The notes: a model not told the origin generated them from the letters alone. A DNA stretch of 64,000 bases from Flagellimonas oceanensis (GCF_003992595.1 NZ_RZNA01000040.1:310001-374000); one strand, 5' to 3'; shown: positions 29,231 to 39,873, counted from the first letter of the stretch. Made by a program: numbers and translations.

Positions 29231-29930
29231 GACAGGCGTTCCAAATGGGATCCTCTGGTGGGGCTCCCAAAAATGCAATAGGTTCTTTTTGCACGGGATG
29301 CACAAGAGCCAAACTTCGTGCGTGTAGATGAATTCCACCATCCTTGTTGCTACGGTCGGCACCGTATTTTAAATCTCCTTTTATGGTACAGCCTATGGCC
29401 GCCAACTGGGCCCTGATTTGGTGGTGTCTACCGGTTTTCAAATCAATTTCCAACAAATAATAGTTGTCGAGTTTCTTTATGATCTTATAATCCAACTCAG
29501 CTTTTTTGCTATTAGGAACTTCGTTGTTGTGTGCATAGGACTTATTCTGCTTTGGATTTCGTACCAACCAATGGATTAAAGTACCGCTTTCCTGGGGAGG
29601 TGCGTTTTTTACAACTGCCCAGTACATTTTTTTGGTCTCTCCCTGAGCAAACAATTTATTGAGACGCGGGAGGGCCTTGGATGTCTTGGAAAAGAGCACA
29701 ATGCCCGATGTAGGGCGGTCCAAGCGATGCACGACGCCCAAATACACATTACCCGGTTTGTTGTACTTTTCTTTTAAATACTGTTTTACGACCTCACTCA
29801 AAGGGACGTCCCCCGTTTTATCGCCTTGTACAATATCACCTACGCGCTTATTGACCACGATTAGGTGGTTGTCTTCAAAAAGAACTTGAAGGTTGGAAGG
29901 ATTGGAATGTTGGCTATTGTTGATTGACAA
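29220..29930 (-). CDS. RluA-family pseudouridine synthase
   Basis: 236 residues. The catalytic motif HRLDRPTSGIVLFSKT (Asp near residue 70) and LKTGRHHQIRAQLAAIGC are diagnostic of RluA-type enzymes. No S4 domain is present, so this is the short form. The target base (23S rRNA or tRNA) cannot be told. No ATG exists in the N-terminal part: the start is a TTG at 29930 preceded in frame by a stop, 14 bases after the panB stop. It is probably cotranscribed with panB. Confidence 0.92.
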   Translation of the reverse strand: MSINNSQHSNPSNLQVLFEDNHLIVVNKRVGDIVQGDKTGDVPLSEVVKQYLKEKYNKPGNVYLGVVHRLDRPTSGIVLFSKTSKALPRLNKLFAQGETKKMYWAVVKNAPPQESGTLIHWLVRNPKQNKSYAHNNEVPNSKKAELDYKIIKKLDNYYLLEIDLKTGRHHQIRAQLAAIGCTIKGDLKYGADRSNKDGGIHLHARSLALVHPVQKEPIAFLGAPPEDPIWNACLSE

Positions 29931-29944
29931 TTGTTAATTGAAGT

Positions 29945-30763
29945 TTAGTAAGATTCTTCGTCATTGGGAAAATCCTGGCTTTTCACATCATCCACATATT
30001 GGGAAATGGCATTGCTCATCTCATCGTATAGATTGAGATATCTTCTTAAGAACCTTGGGTGGAACTCGTGGGTCATGCCTAACATATCGTGCACAACCAA
30101 CACTTGTCCGTCCACGTGGTTGCCAGCTCCAATTCCGATAATAGGTATGGAAACGCTCTCCGCGACCTCTTTGGCCAATTTGGCTGGAATTTTTTCCAGA
30201 ACAATGGCAAAACAGCCCAATTCCTCCAATAGTTTGGCATCGGATTTTAGTTTTTCAGCTTCCTCTTCTTCCTTGGCACGGACCGTGTAGGTACCAAATT
30301 TGTAGATGGATTGTGGGGTAAGTCCCAAGTGGCCCATCACTGGAATGCCTGCTTCCAAAATTCGGCTGATGGATATTTTGATTTCTTCACCACCTTCCAC
30401 TTTTACGGCGTGAGCACCACTTTCCTTCATAATTCGGATAGCTGAGCGTAAGGCTTCCTTGGAATCGCCCTGATAACTTCCAAAAGGAATGTCCACCACA
30501 ACCAAGGCCCTTTTTGCGGCTCTGACTACGGAGGTAGCGTGATAGATCATTTGATCCAGGGTAATGGGCAATGTGGTTTCATGGCCGGCCATAACGTTAC
30601 TGGCGGAATCTCCTACCAAAATGGCATCCACATTGGCACCATCCACAATTTTGGCCATAGAGTAATCGTAGGAAGTGAGCATACTGATTTTCTCACCAGT
30701 CTTTTTCATATCCACCAACGATTTTACCGTTACCCTTTTATATTCTTTTTTAGCTGTAGACAT
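29945..30763 (-). CDS. panB: 3-methyl-2-oxobutanoate hydroxymethyltransferase (ketopantoate hydroxymethyltransferase)
   Basis: 272 residues. [40 protein letters not shown], the Mg-binding VDIPFGSYQ and the C-terminal [18 protein letters not shown] match PanB throughout. It uses methylene-tetrahydrofolate to make ketopantoate, the first step of pantothenate and CoA synthesis. First gene of a pair with the RluA synthase. Upstream, TACTTTTA is one base off the -7 box. Confidence 0.97.
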   Translation of the reverse strand: MSTAKKEYKRVTVKSLVDMKKTGEKISMLTSYDYSMAKIVDGANVDAILVGDSASNVMAGHETTLPITLDQMIYHATSVVRAAKRALVVVDIPFGSYQGDSKEALRSAIRIMKESGAHAVKVEGGEEIKISISRILEAGIPVMGHLGLTPQSIYKFGTYTVRAKEEEEAEKLKSDAKLLEELGCFAIVLEKIPAKLAKEVAESVSIPIIGIGAGNHVDGQVLVVHDMLGMTHEFHPRFLRRYLNLYDEMSNAISQYVDDVKSQDFPNDEESY

Positions 30764-30834
30764 CGTAATTTTATTTGATGGCTAAAAGTAAGCAGATTTG
30801 TTTAATTTAGGCTTCAATCAAAAAAACTAATCAA

Positions 30835-31317
30835 ATGAGAAAACTGTTCAGTTGTGTAGTGTTGTTTGCTTTGGGTACACTGGGGTATGCCCAAGGTCCA
30901 AATCCTTCAAACGAAGAAGCCAAAGCAAAAATCAAACAAGTTGTTGAAACTTTTTTCGACGGTTTCCACAAGCAAGACTCGACTATCATAAAGAGTACCG
31001 TGGCCGACGAGATTGTACTTCAAACCACGGGAAGAAACCCTGAGGGCAAGACGATTTTCAAGACTGAGGAATTTCCGAAATTTTTAAAATCCATTGTAGG
31101 TATTCCAGAAACCACAAAGTTTGAGGAAAAGCTGACCTCTTTCTCTATTCAAGTGGATAGAACCATGGCCAATGCCTGGGTAGGATACGAGTTTTGGGTA
31201 AATGGTGAGTTCAGTCATTGCGGCATCAATTCCTTTCAGTTTATCAATTTTGATGGAGAATGGAAAATCATCTACCTGATTGATACCAGGGGCAAAGAGG
31301 GGTGCATGCAAGAGTGA
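30835..31317 (+). CDS. Exported NTF2/SnoaL-like protein
   Basis: 160 residues: signal peptide MRKLFSCVVLFALGTLGYAQ, then an NTF2-fold cone typical of SnoaL/DUF4440 proteins (KIKQVVETFFDGFHKQDS..., WVGYEFWVNGEF, SFQFINFDGEWKIIYLIDTR). Usually a small-molecule-binding or isomerase-like pocket; no specific function can be read. It is single; the 3' end lies two bases from that of the GH105 gene on the opposite strand. Confidence 0.8.
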   Translation: MRKLFSCVVLFALGTLGYAQGPNPSNEEAKAKIKQVVETFFDGFHKQDSTIIKSTVADEIVLQTTGRNPEGKTIFKTEEFPKFLKSIVGIPETTKFEEKLTSFSIQVDRTMANAWVGYEFWVNGEFSHCGINSFQFINFDGEWKIIYLIDTRGKEGCMQE

Positions 31318-31319
31318 TT

Positions 31320-32429
31320 TTATTTGCCTCCGTACAATTTATAAACTTCTGAACCAGCACTAAGAAAGGCACCTGCGCCATATACTTCGGTTTTGTTTGG
31401 CCAAGCTTTTCCCGGAGCCGCCCCAATAGGTTGTACATATCCGAGCATACCTTTTTCATTCACATGGTTCACTAATGCTTTCCAAGCTTTTTCAATAGCA
31501 GGGCCGTAGGTTTTTTTGTCCAATATACCTCTGTTAATGCCCCAAGCAAGTCCGTATACATAAAACGAAGTACCACTTGTTTCTGGGGTGGGATAATATT
31601 TCTGGCCTAATAAACTCATTGCCCAATGCCCTTCAGGTGTCTGTATCTTCAACAGTTTGGCAGCCATTTTTTCGAAAATATCCCTAAAATAAAGGTGTTC
31701 TTCGCTCCCAGGTTCTAGTTCGTTCATGATGTTTGCCAATCCCGCAAAAACCCAACCATTGCCACGAGACCAAAATATTTTGGTGCCATTATTCAATTGG
31801 CCCATATAACTTTCATCACGATAGTAAAGATGCTCTTCTTCATCAAACAGAAAATCAGTGGTCGCCTTGAATTCATTCATCATAAAGTCAAGGTATTTCC
31901 TTTCTCCTGTAATGTTGTACAGTTTAGCCCAAACAGGAGGGGACATAAAGAGCGCATCGCACCAATTCCAACGAGATTGGTGGTATGGGGTTCTCCATTT
32001 CAATGAAGTTTTGGCCGGATGGTACATGATAAAGTTGAACTGCTCTTTTGTGGGTTCCATCATTTTTGAGTCTTTATATTTCCTGTACAGTTCCAAATAA
32101 AGCTGTCCTACAGTATGATCATCCGCATGATAGATCCGATTGTGCAACTTCCAATCACTGAATTCGCCAATGGTTTTTAGCCATACGTAGTATTTGTCAT
32201 TTTCCGCCATTGCAGCCCACTTTACCATACCAACGTAGAGAGCTCCATTTGTCCAATCGAGAGGATGGTGTGGATTATCATAGGTGTAAGCGTCCCGATA
32301 ATGGTCAATTTGCCAATCCGCGACTTTTTTCATGGTGGCCTTGACCTCTTCTGGTTTGATTTTTTGTGAAAAAGACAAACTTGAAATGAGTAGCATGCAT
32401 CCTACTAAGGCGGTTTTAAGGTTGGTCAT
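31320..32429 (-). CDS. Glycoside hydrolase family 105 (unsaturated uronyl/rhamnogalacturonyl hydrolase)
   Basis: 369 residues. Signal peptide (MTNLKTALVGCMLLISSLSF), then an (alpha/alpha)6 barrel. Hallmarks: NRIYHADDHTVGQLYLELY, RWNWCDALFMSPPVWAKL and KIFWSRGNGWVFAGLA. GH105/GH88 enzymes remove the unsaturated uronic acid left by polysaccharide lyases, using water addition to the double bond and a catalytic Asp. Exported, so it acts in the periplasm on oligosaccharides from pectin- or ulvan-like material. No lyase or SusCD pair is nearby, so it is an isolated CAZyme here. Confidence 0.9.
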   Translation of the reverse strand: MTNLKTALVGCMLLISSLSFSQKIKPEEVKATMKKVADWQIDHYRDAYTYDNPHHPLDWTNGALYVGMVKWAAMAENDKYYVWLKTIGEFSDWKLHNRIYHADDHTVGQLYLELYRKYKDSKMMEPTKEQFNFIMYHPAKTSLKWRTPYHQSRWNWCDALFMSPPVWAKLYNITGERKYLDFMMNEFKATTDFLFDEEEHLYYRDESYMGQLNNGTKIFWSRGNGWVFAGLANIMNELEPGSEEHLYFRDIFEKMAAKLLKIQTPEGHWAMSLLGQKYYPTPETSGTSFYVYGLAWGINRGILDKKTYGPAIEKAWKALVNHVNEKGMLGYVQPIGAAPGKAWPNKTEVYGAGAFLSAGSEVYKLYGGK

Positions 32430-32476
32430 TTTATATTCTTTTTTATGTCAATGGTTGTGTTTGACAATTTAATACT

Positions 32477-33901
32477 TTAACAATCACTCAAAAACACACC
32501 GACAGCAAGACCCCCTTCGGAGGTTTCTTTGTATTTAGAGTTCATGTCTTTTGCGGTCTCCCACATCGTGTTCACTACCTTGTCCAAAGGAACTTTAGCT
32601 TCTTTTGGGTCGGTGTCCAGAGCCAATTCCGCTGCATTTATCGCTTTAATGGCTCCCATGGCATTACGTTCTATACAAGGAACCTGAACCAAACCGCCAA
32701 TAGGGTCACAGGTGAGACCTAAATGATGTTCCATCGCAATTTCGGCAGCTATCAATACTTGCTCGGGAGTGCCTCCCATCAATTCCGTTAATCCAGCGGC
32801 GGCCATGGCGGATGATACGCCTATTTCGGCTTGGCACCCTCCCATAGCTGCGGAGATGGTAGCGCCTTTTTTAAAAATGCTGCCCACTTCACTGGCCACT
32901 AGAAGGAACTGTTTCACGTCATCAAAATTGGCATCATGGTTTTCGATGACCATGTAATACATCAATACAGCGGGAATAACGCCAGCGCTTCCGTTGGTTG
33001 GCGCGGTAACCACTCGTCCCAAGGAGGCATTCACTTCATTTACGCTGAGCGCAAAACAGCTTACCCATTTAATTATTTGTCGGAACCTGACCTCTGTATC
33101 GCGAATACTTTCCAACCACTCCTGCGGAGTGGAGTAGGAGACGTCCCCTTTTAGTTTTTGATGCATTTCATAGGCACGACGTTTAACATTCAACCCACCA
33201 GGAAGCTTTCCTTCGGTATGGCAGCCTGTAAACATGCATTCCAACATGGTATTCCAGATTCGGGCAATACCTTCGTCAATTTCGGTGTCTGTCCGAAGTG
33301 ATAGTTCATTTTCCATCACAATGGTGGAAATGGATTTATTTTGGGCATTGCAATGCCGGAGTAACTCATCCCCAGTTTTTACGGGATGTGGAAAGGTTTT
33401 GAATGTTTCTTTGTTCTCTTTGGCATGGATACGCTCTTCCTTAACAACAAATCCACCTCCAATGGAATAGTACGTTTCGGATATGGTTTTGCCGTTGGAC
33501 AGTTCGGCTTCAAATAGCATTCCGTTGGCATGGAAGGGAAGAAATTCCTTTTTAAAGAGGATATCATGCTGAAAACTGAAGGGAATCTCTCTTTTTCCAC
33601 CGAAATTGAGTTTGTTTTCAGCCTTGATGCTGTCAATTCTTCCTGAAATGCTGTCAATCTCTACAGTCTCCGGGTCGGTGCCCAATAGACCCATGACCAC
33701 GGCAATATCGGTGGCGTGCCCTTTCCCGGTAAGGCAAAGGGAGCCGTACAGGTATGCCTTGATGGTTTGCACATCATCAAAAACATGCTGCTCTTCAAGT
33801 TCGGCAATCCAGCGTTCAGCGGCACGCCAAGGACCAAGGGTATGAGAGCTGGAAGGCCCTACACCAATTTTCAGCATATCAAACACACTAATACACTCCA
33901 T
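32477..33901 (-). CDS. sdaA: L-serine ammonia-lyase (serine dehydratase), iron-sulfur type
   Basis: 474 residues, single-chain form with alpha and beta parts fused. It starts [20 protein letters not shown] with the [14 protein letters not shown] substrate loop. Cysteines for the [4Fe-4S] cluster occur in [13 protein letters not shown] and [20 protein letters not shown] segments (about 340-420). It converts serine to pyruvate and ammonia in the cytosol. A perfect -7 box lies 19 bases before the ATG. Monocistronic. Together with glyA it links serine to one-carbon and central metabolism. Confidence 0.95.
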   Translation of the reverse strand: MECISVFDMLKIGVGPSSSHTLGPWRAAERWIAELEEQHVFDDVQTIKAYLYGSLCLTGKGHATDIAVVMGLLGTDPETVEIDSISGRIDSIKAENKLNFGGKREIPFSFQHDILFKKEFLPFHANGMLFEAELSNGKTISETYYSIGGGFVVKEERIHAKENKETFKTFPHPVKTGDELLRHCNAQNKSISTIVMENELSLRTDTEIDEGIARIWNTMLECMFTGCHTEGKLPGGLNVKRRAYEMHQKLKGDVSYSTPQEWLESIRDTEVRFRQIIKWVSCFALSVNEVNASLGRVVTAPTNGSAGVIPAVLMYYMVIENHDANFDDVKQFLLVASEVGSIFKKGATISAAMGGCQAEIGVSSAMAAAGLTELMGGTPEQVLIAAEIAMEHHLGLTCDPIGGLVQVPCIERNAMGAIKAINAAELALDTDPKEAKVPLDKVVNTMWETAKDMNSKYKETSEGGLAVGVFLSDC

Positions 33902-33919
33902 AAACTCAATTTACAGTTT

Positions 33920-33927
33920 CAAATATA
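33920..33927 (-). promoter_or_regulatory. -7 box of sdaA
   Basis: TATATTTG on the minus strand, a perfect TAnnTTTG. The -33 region holds only a weak TTTT. The start codon at 33901 is 18 bases past the box. Confidence 0.6.
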
Positions 33928-34132
33928 GGAAGCTAAACGGGATAAAATCGCGGATTTTTAAATATACAAGTCGCTTTTTCAATATTCGTTTTGACATCTT
34001 CAAGAGAGTCAAGGTATTCAAGGGTTTTGGCAATAATCTGACACCTTGTCATATTCTAGGCCATGGCATAATCATTGACATTTTATGAGCGAGATAAAAA
34101 AGAATTTTTAAACAGATATAACTTTAGATACG

Positions 34133-36061
34133 ATGAGCAAGATTATAGGTATAGACTTAGGTACAACCAACTCCTGCGTCTCTGTAATGGAAGGTAACGA
34201 GCCCGTGGTAATTCCAAATGCCGAAGGTAAGCGAACTACTCCATCGATGATCGCATTTGTTGAAGGTGGGGAAATCAAGGTCGGTGACCCAGCAAAAAGA
34301 CAAGCGGTGACCAACCCTCACAAAACGATTTATTCCATCAAGCGATTTATGGGTAACAAATACTCAGAATCCAGCAAGGAGGCACAAAGGGTACCTTATA
34401 AGGTAACAAAAGGTGACAACGATACGCCACGAGTGGACGTGGACGGTCGTTTGTACACCCCACAAGAATTGTCTGCCATGATTCTTCAAAAAATGAAGAA
34501 GACCGCAGAAGATTACTTGGGACAAGATGTAACGAGAGCGGTAATTACGGTTCCTGCATACTTTAACGATTCACAAAGACAGGCCACCAAAGAAGCTGGT
34601 GAAATCGCAGGTCTTACTGTAGAGCGTATTATCAACGAACCAACGGCCGCATCTTTGGCATACGGACTTGATAAAAAAGACACAGAACAAAAAATAGTGG
34701 TGTTTGACTTTGGTGGTGGTACGCACGACGTTTCCATTTTGGAATTGGGTGACGGTGTATTCGAAGTATTGGCCACAGATGGTGATACCCACTTGGGTGG
34801 TGACGACGTTGACCAAAAAATCATTGATTGGTTAGCCGAAGAGTTCAAGAAAGATGAAGATATGGACCTTCGTGAAGACCCCATGGCGCTTCAGCGTTTG
34901 CGGGAAGCTGCCGAAAAGGCCAAAATTGAGTTGTCTTCTTCTGCACAGACAGAAATCAACTTGCCTTACGTTACAGCGACGTCTTCAGGACCAAAACACT
35001 TGGTAAGAACATTGTCCCGTTCCAAATTTGAGCAATTGATCGCCGATTTGGTAAAAAGAACAATTGATCCCTGTGAGAAAGCATTGAAGTCTGCAGGACT
35101 TTCAAAAAGCGATATAGACGAGATTATCTTGGTAGGTGGTTCTACCCGTATCCCTGCGGTACAGGAAGCCGTTGAGAAGTTCTTCGGTAAAAAACCATCA
35201 AAAGGTGTAAACCCAGATGAGGTTGTGGCCATTGGTGCCGCTATCCAGGGTGGTGTATTGACGGGAGACGTGAAAGACGTGCTTTTGTTGGATGTTACCC
35301 CACTTTCTTTGGGTATCGAAACCATGGGAAGTGTGTTCACGAAATTGATCGAGGCGAACACGACAATCCCGACCAAGAAATCACAGGTATTCTCTACTGC
35401 AGCGGATAACCAACCTTCGGTTGAAATCCACGTACTGCAAGGGGAAAGACCGATGGCAGCGGATAACAAGACCATTGGTAGGTTCCACTTGGATGGTATT
35501 CCACCAGCACCAAGAGGTACACCTCAAATTGAAGTGACCTTTGATATTGATGCGAACGGTATCATCAAGGTTTCTGCAACGGATAAAGCTACTGGTAAGT
35601 CGCAAGACATCCGAATCGAGGCTTCTTCCGGTTTGACCGAGGAAGAAATCGAAAAGATGAAAGCAGAAGCTGAGGCCAATGCCGATGCGGATAAAAAGGC
35701 CAAGGAGACTGCCGATAAATTGAACGAGGCTGATGCCATGATCTTCCAAACGGAAAAGCAATTGAGCGAGTTTGGCGATAAATTGTCCGATGACAAGAAA
35801 AAGCCAATCGAAGAGGCTTTGGAAGAGTTGAAGAAAGCTTATGAAGGCAAAGACCTAGCGGTTATTGAGCCTGCTTTGGAAAAAATCAACGAAGCTTGGA
35901 AAGTAGCTTCTGAGGAAATGTACAAAGCACAGGCTGAAGCACAAGGTGGTGCAGCTGGAGCGGGAGCTTCTGGTGATGCTGCCGGTGGTGATACGGCCAA
36001 TAACGGTGGTGCCTCTGAAGGTGACAACGTGGAAGATGTCGACTTCGAAGAAGTGAAATAA
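34133..36061 (+). CDS. dnaK: Chaperone DnaK (Hsp70)
   Basis: 642 residues, full length. ATPase domain about 1-385 ([49 protein letters not shown]), the [22 protein letters not shown] linker, then the substrate-binding beta domain and helical lid. It ends with a Gly/Ala-rich tail and the conserved EEVK. It works with DnaJ/GrpE, which are not adjacent, and with ClpB. No CIRCE element is seen; TGACA-N3-TGTCA at 34039-34051 is the only dyad nearby. A strong bidirectional terminator follows. Confidence 0.98.
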   Translation: MSKIIGIDLGTTNSCVSVMEGNEPVVIPNAEGKRTTPSMIAFVEGGEIKVGDPAKRQAVTNPHKTIYSIKRFMGNKYSESSKEAQRVPYKVTKGDNDTPRVDVDGRLYTPQELSAMILQKMKKTAEDYLGQDVTRAVITVPAYFNDSQRQATKEAGEIAGLTVERIINEPTAASLAYGLDKKDTEQKIVVFDFGGGTHDVSILELGDGVFEVLATDGDTHLGGDDVDQKIIDWLAEEFKKDEDMDLREDPMALQRLREAAEKAKIELSSSAQTEINLPYVTATSSGPKHLVRTLSRSKFEQLIADLVKRTIDPCEKALKSAGLSKSDIDEIILVGGSTRIPAVQEAVEKFFGKKPSKGVNPDEVVAIGAAIQGGVLTGDVKDVLLLDVTPLSLGIETMGSVFTKLIEANTTIPTKKSQVFSTAADNQPSVEIHVLQGERPMAADNKTIGRFHLDGIPPAPRGTPQIEVTFDIDANGIIKVSATDKATGKSQDIRIEASSGLTEEEIEKMKAEAEANADADKKAKETADKLNEADAMIFQTEKQLSEFGDKLSDDKKKPIEEALEELKKAYEGKDLAVIEPALEKINEAWKVASEEMYKAQAEAQGGAAGAGASGDAAGGDTANNGGASEGDNVEDVDFEEVK

Positions 36062-36081
36062 TTCAAATACATTGAATATAT

Positions 36082-36116
36082 AAAAAAGCCCTGGCGATTT
36101 CGCCAGGGCTTTTTTG
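36082..36116. terminator. Strong terminator after dnaK
   Basis: AAAAAAGCCCTGGCGA (36082-36097) pairs perfectly with TCGCCAGGGCTTTTTT across a two-base loop, ending in a T-run. Symmetric, so it can act in both directions. Confidence 0.9.
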
Positions 36117-36274
36117 TTTTCAACCCCCATCAATCTCAGTTTTGCAGGTTCAAAAGGATGAAGGCCACCTAACTATTTTTCTTTATATTTAAACAATACA
36201 GTAATAGTTGATAACAGCTTCTTTTTATCTTTTTCAAAATTTACCCCTTTATTTGAGAAGCCATAACTGATACG

Positions 36275-38677
36275 ATGAAAAACAACAGGGAAAGACCTTT
36301 TACATTTTTTATTATTTGTTTCCTGACAATGGTTATTGGTTCGGCTTCGGCTCAAAACTCAGTTTTTGACCATAAAAATGCTCGCTGGGATGAGTTTTCA
36401 TTCAATTTTCAGGATAATTTCCAAGATTCACTGGCATTGTGGCCTGAGCGTGTCCTACTACAATTGGCCAATAGGAGGACAAACACTTACACACCTATCT
36501 TTTTTAAGGCTTATCTTTTCTCTGGGAACCTATCTGTACAAAATGGTAAAAGTGGAGTTCTGAATATAGAACTATTGGATGATGACGGGGCTTTGCTGAA
36601 GCGACAATTCCATAAAATAGTAAATGGAATGGTTCAGGGCCAGCTTGAATTGCCCAGGAACATAGTTTCGGGAAGGTATACTCTAAAAGCTTATACACGT
36701 TGGTCGCAAAACTATGGCCCTGATTTTGCCGCAAAGGAACAATTTCAAATCGGCGAATTGTCGCAAGATGAAAAATCGAATGGTGTTTCCGAAGTTTTTA
36801 TCCTTCCAGAAGGAGGTACGTTTTTATCTGATCAAAAGAATAGACTTGTTATTGGAACTTCTGATGATTCCTCGGGAAAGGGAAGAATTGTAGATGAAAA
36901 CAATAGAGAAGTGGCTAAGGTATCCTTTTACTCATCCGATTTGGGCACGGCTATTCTTCAACCAAAACAAGGTAAAAGATATCGGCTACAGATGGAAGAC
37001 GGCACCTTTTTTATGCTTCCAAAGGCAGAAACAGAGGGTTGTCTGCTGCATGTAAATAATTTGGATGAGGAATATGCCAAAATACATATTACCGCCTCAG
37101 ACAAAGTCCTTGAACAAGAAGTTACCTTGATCGGTACATCTGGCGGGATAAAATATTTCGAAAAAAAATTGAATTTTGATGATGGAAACACATTGGATGT
37201 GGAACTTCTCAAAACCAATTTTCCAGCAGGCATTTTTACTTTAAGGTTAGTTGATAATCTTGGTGCTGAATTGGCAAAAAGGCCCATTTTCATAAAAGGG
37301 AAAAAGCTTCAAATAGCTGTTGAGCCTATAGGTCTTGATAGTGAAACAGATATGAAAACTTACAGAATCAAGGTAAGGGATTTAAATAACAAACCTGTTA
37401 AGTCGAGATTGGCCATCAGTGTCAATGAGTATGATGCTGATTACGAAGGGTATTTGGATTTAGAGACTGTAAGACATAAGGATTCATCTACCAATACCTC
37501 GGGTAGTACCCATGCCTTAAGTAGAAGGAAGGAATCTTTTCTCAAAGACCTTGAAGCGCTATTGTCAAATGCGAAGGAGGGAGAACAGACATTGACTGAG
37601 GGTAATACGAGATTTCCATTTCAAAAAGGGTTGGAAATCGTTGGCCATGCCTATGACTTGAACAACCAGCTTTTAAGCAATACGACAATTCAATTTTTCG
37701 CCAAAAGCGAGGAAGAGATTTGGTTGGGCGAAGCCCAAAGTGATGCTCAGGGAATAGTGAGGTTAGAAGATATCCAAATAGAGGGTAGAGCTACGTTGGT
37801 TACCAGAACCAAAGGTAGTGATGTTGCATCGAGATTGGTGCAGATTGTACCAATCGATATGATGGAGGAAAGGAAAAACGTCCTACTTCCCTATATGAAA
37901 AAAAATAAAGAACAGGCTAACACTGAGCCGTATATGGATGTAGAGCCTTTTGGTGGCAATTCTGAAAAAACAATTGAGCTTGAAGAAATTGAGATAGTGG
38001 AAAAAGCTCCTGAAAGGAAAAAAATGTCACCCTCCATTTATGGAATTGATGTGCCTTCAAACCGTATAAAACTTCAAGATCCCGTGAGACCTAAAAGTTT
38101 TGTGCAATTGCTTGCTGAGTTGCCCGGGGTTGTTGTAAGTGGAGCTGAAACACTGAATCCATCGGTTAGGGTTACAAGTGCTTCGGGGCCAATTTTATGG
38201 GTGTTGGATGGTTTTCCTTTATCTCAAGGAGGAGGAAAGAGAATAGACAGGGGTTATGGCGGAAATACCCAAAACCAATTGATGGATGTCATGGCGTTGA
38301 CAAGCGCGAGAGATATTGAACGAATTGAGTTGCTGGTGGGAGCAGATGCATCCATTTATGGAACTAGGGGCTCTGGAGGAGTTATCGCAATTTACACTAG
38401 AAGAGGAGACGAATTGGAATATGTTCCACGAAAAGAAAGCGAATTGGTTTTTGAGGGATATATGCCCACACTTGATTTCAATGACTATGTAAATGAGCTT
38501 TCCAAAAGGAAGGAAAATAAATTGAACCTGTCATACTGGAATCCAAATTTGGAAACTGATGATAATGGGGAAGCGATTATTCAAGTGCCCAAGAAGAAAG
38601 ATCTCTCTAGAATAAAGGTAGAGATAAGTGCAATTTCGACTAAGGGAAGGATAGGAATGGCGAGTAAAGTTTTTTGA
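36275..38677 (+). CDS. Exported plug-domain protein with MG2-like repeats, no TonB barrel
   Basis: 800 residues. Signal peptide (MKNNRERPFTFFIICFLTMV, cleavage near SASAQ), then beta-sandwich domains resembling macroglobulin MG2 (ERVLLQLANRRTNTYTPIFF; SGRYTLKAYTRW) over about 30-560. A TonB-receptor plug-like domain (about 600-730) follows: SFVQLLAELPGVVVSG, ILWVLDGFPLS, SARDIERIELLVGADASIYG, GVIAIYTRRG. A normal receptor would continue with a 22-strand barrel, but the protein ends after another 80 residues. It could dock with a partner barrel or help secrete or assemble surface proteins. It is monocistronic, between two terminators. Confidence 0.85.
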   Translation: MKNNRERPFTFFIICFLTMVIGSASAQNSVFDHKNARWDEFSFNFQDNFQDSLALWPERVLLQLANRRTNTYTPIFFKAYLFSGNLSVQNGKSGVLNIELLDDDGALLKRQFHKIVNGMVQGQLELPRNIVSGRYTLKAYTRWSQNYGPDFAAKEQFQIGELSQDEKSNGVSEVFILPEGGTFLSDQKNRLVIGTSDDSSGKGRIVDENNREVAKVSFYSSDLGTAILQPKQGKRYRLQMEDGTFFMLPKAETEGCLLHVNNLDEEYAKIHITASDKVLEQEVTLIGTSGGIKYFEKKLNFDDGNTLDVELLKTNFPAGIFTLRLVDNLGAELAKRPIFIKGKKLQIAVEPIGLDSETDMKTYRIKVRDLNNKPVKSRLAISVNEYDADYEGYLDLETVRHKDSSTNTSGSTHALSRRKESFLKDLEALLSNAKEGEQTLTEGNTRFPFQKGLEIVGHAYDLNNQLLSNTTIQFFAKSEEEIWLGEAQSDAQGIVRLEDIQIEGRATLVTRTKGSDVASRLVQIVPIDMMEERKNVLLPYMKKNKEQANTEPYMDVEPFGGNSEKTIELEEIEIVEKAPERKKMSPSIYGIDVPSNRIKLQDPVRPKSFVQLLAELPGVVVSGAETLNPSVRVTSASGPILWVLDGFPLSQGGGKRIDRGYGGNTQNQLMDVMALTSARDIERIELLVGADASIYGTRGSGGVIAIYTRRGDELEYVPRKESELVFEGYMPTLDFNDYVNELSKRKENKLNLSYWNPNLETDDNGEAIIQVPKKKDLSRIKVEISAISTKGRIGMASKVF

Positions 38678-38696
38678 AACCCATGGATATAACAAT

Positions 38697-38725
38697 AAAA
38701 CCCTGACGATTTCGTCAGGGTTTTT
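38697..38725. terminator. Bidirectional terminator
   Basis: AAAACCCTGACGA (38697-38709) pairs with TCGTCAGGG plus TTTTT (38712-38725). It serves the convergent plug-domain gene and the response regulator gene that ends at 38746. Confidence 0.9.
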
Positions 38726-38745
38726 ACGTGAATTACGTTTTTAAG

Positions 38746-39390
38746 TTAGGCCGCATTCAACTGCTGCATTTCCATTTCCTTGAGTTTTCGCAACGCCTCC
38801 GATTTGGAGTTCACGTTGAGTTTAACGTAGATGTTCTGTATATGAAAATTGACCGCGCTAGGGGTCACAAAAAGCTTGTCAGCAATCATTTTGTAAGTAA
38901 AGCCCTGAGTGAGTAGCTCAATGATTTCGTTTTCTTTTTTCGAGAACACATCAAAAGACTTGGTCTGGAATGAATCAATGATTTTTTTTGCCACATCCAG
39001 TTCCAAAGCAATGCCATGTTGCCCAAGGGCATCCAGCGCATTGAACAATCGGTCCTTGGTCATGGGTTTGATCAAGTAACCACTGGCCCCTTTTTTAAAG
39101 GCCTCTTTAATGAGCTTGAAATCATTTTTTTGGCTCATCATCAACACTTTGAGGTCTTTGTTCTTTCGATAAAAGTACTCTAAGCCATCAATGCCGGAAA
39201 TTCCGTTCAATATGGCCTCACAGATGATAATATCTGGGTGGGACCGTCCAAAATTGGACAAAAGACCGTGAACGGAGCTGTAAACACCGTGGAGTTCGTA
39301 CTGCTCATTATCAGTAAAGTACTGATGGTAAATGCCGCCAAGCGTATCATCGTTGTCGATGATGGCAATTTTTAAAACATTCGTTTTCAT
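38746..39390 (-). CDS. Atypical NarL-type response regulator with Glu at the phosphorylation site
   Basis: 214 residues. Receiver about 1-125, starting MKTNVLKIAIIDNDDTLGGI; the acceptor position, aligned from PDIIICEAILNGISGIDG, is Glu58 instead of Asp, while the acidic pair, the Ser/Thr (MMSQK) and the Lys (YLIKPM) remain. The LuxR-type HTH lies at about 150-205 (FSKKENEIIELLTQGFTYKMIADKLFVTPSAVNFHIQNIYVKLNV). Glu can mimic phospho-Asp, so it may be permanently active. It is an orphan with no kinase beside it. Its leader contains an element shared with the PD40 gene at 40075. Confidence 0.9.
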   Translation of the reverse strand: MKTNVLKIAIIDNDDTLGGIYHQYFTDNEQYELHGVYSSVHGLLSNFGRSHPDIIICEAILNGISGIDGLEYFYRKNKDLKVLMMSQKNDFKLIKEAFKKGASGYLIKPMTKDRLFNALDALGQHGIALELDVAKKIIDSFQTKSFDVFSKKENEIIELLTQGFTYKMIADKLFVTPSAVNFHIQNIYVKLNVNSKSEALRKLKEMEMQQLNAA

Positions 39391-39398
39391 GATAAGAA

Positions 39399-39417
39399 AG
39401 ATTTGGGGGATTAATAC
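39399..39417 (-). promoter_or_regulatory. C-rich leader element before the response regulator gene
   Basis: On the minus strand GTATTAATCCCCCAAATCT, ending 8 bases before the ATG at 39390. It is nearly identical to the element at 40931-40948 before the PD40 gene, with one extra T. Probably a 5'-UTR or operator signal; function unknown. Confidence 0.5.
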
Positions 39418-39873
39418 TGTTACATAAGTGTATTGTAGGTTAAGTTTTGGACAATATCGTCCGTCGCCACATTTTTGAAGTTGGGATAAACCAAGGAAGT
39501 TTTGCTGATACGTTCACAATGAACAAAAGCAAGTCCTCCATTAAGGTTTTCTCCAAAAATGGGTGTAACCCTTTAAGGGGTTAAGTGCTGAAATCTGTGT
39601 TTGGTTGAGGTGTTACCTCATTAAAAAAGTAAGGTGAAAAGAGGTTTTGGGACGCCTTTTTTTCGTGTGTTGTAGTTTTTGTTCATGACATAATAGATTT
39701 GGGATTGTATTATTTCAATAGTGAATTTAGAATTTTTTAACTATTGAGCAGAATTTTTGTAGTGGTTTTCGTTCAAATGCACTTTTGGATACAATCCATC
39801 AGCTTGAAATGGAAGAGGAAGGAAGTGAATGTTTTAGGTGTAAAAAGTTGTTTTTCAACTAATTAAACAAAAA

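Noticed and set aside
34966..35475. Minus-strand frame inside dnaK
   Set aside because: Shadow of dnaK caused by its codon bias; no independent signal.
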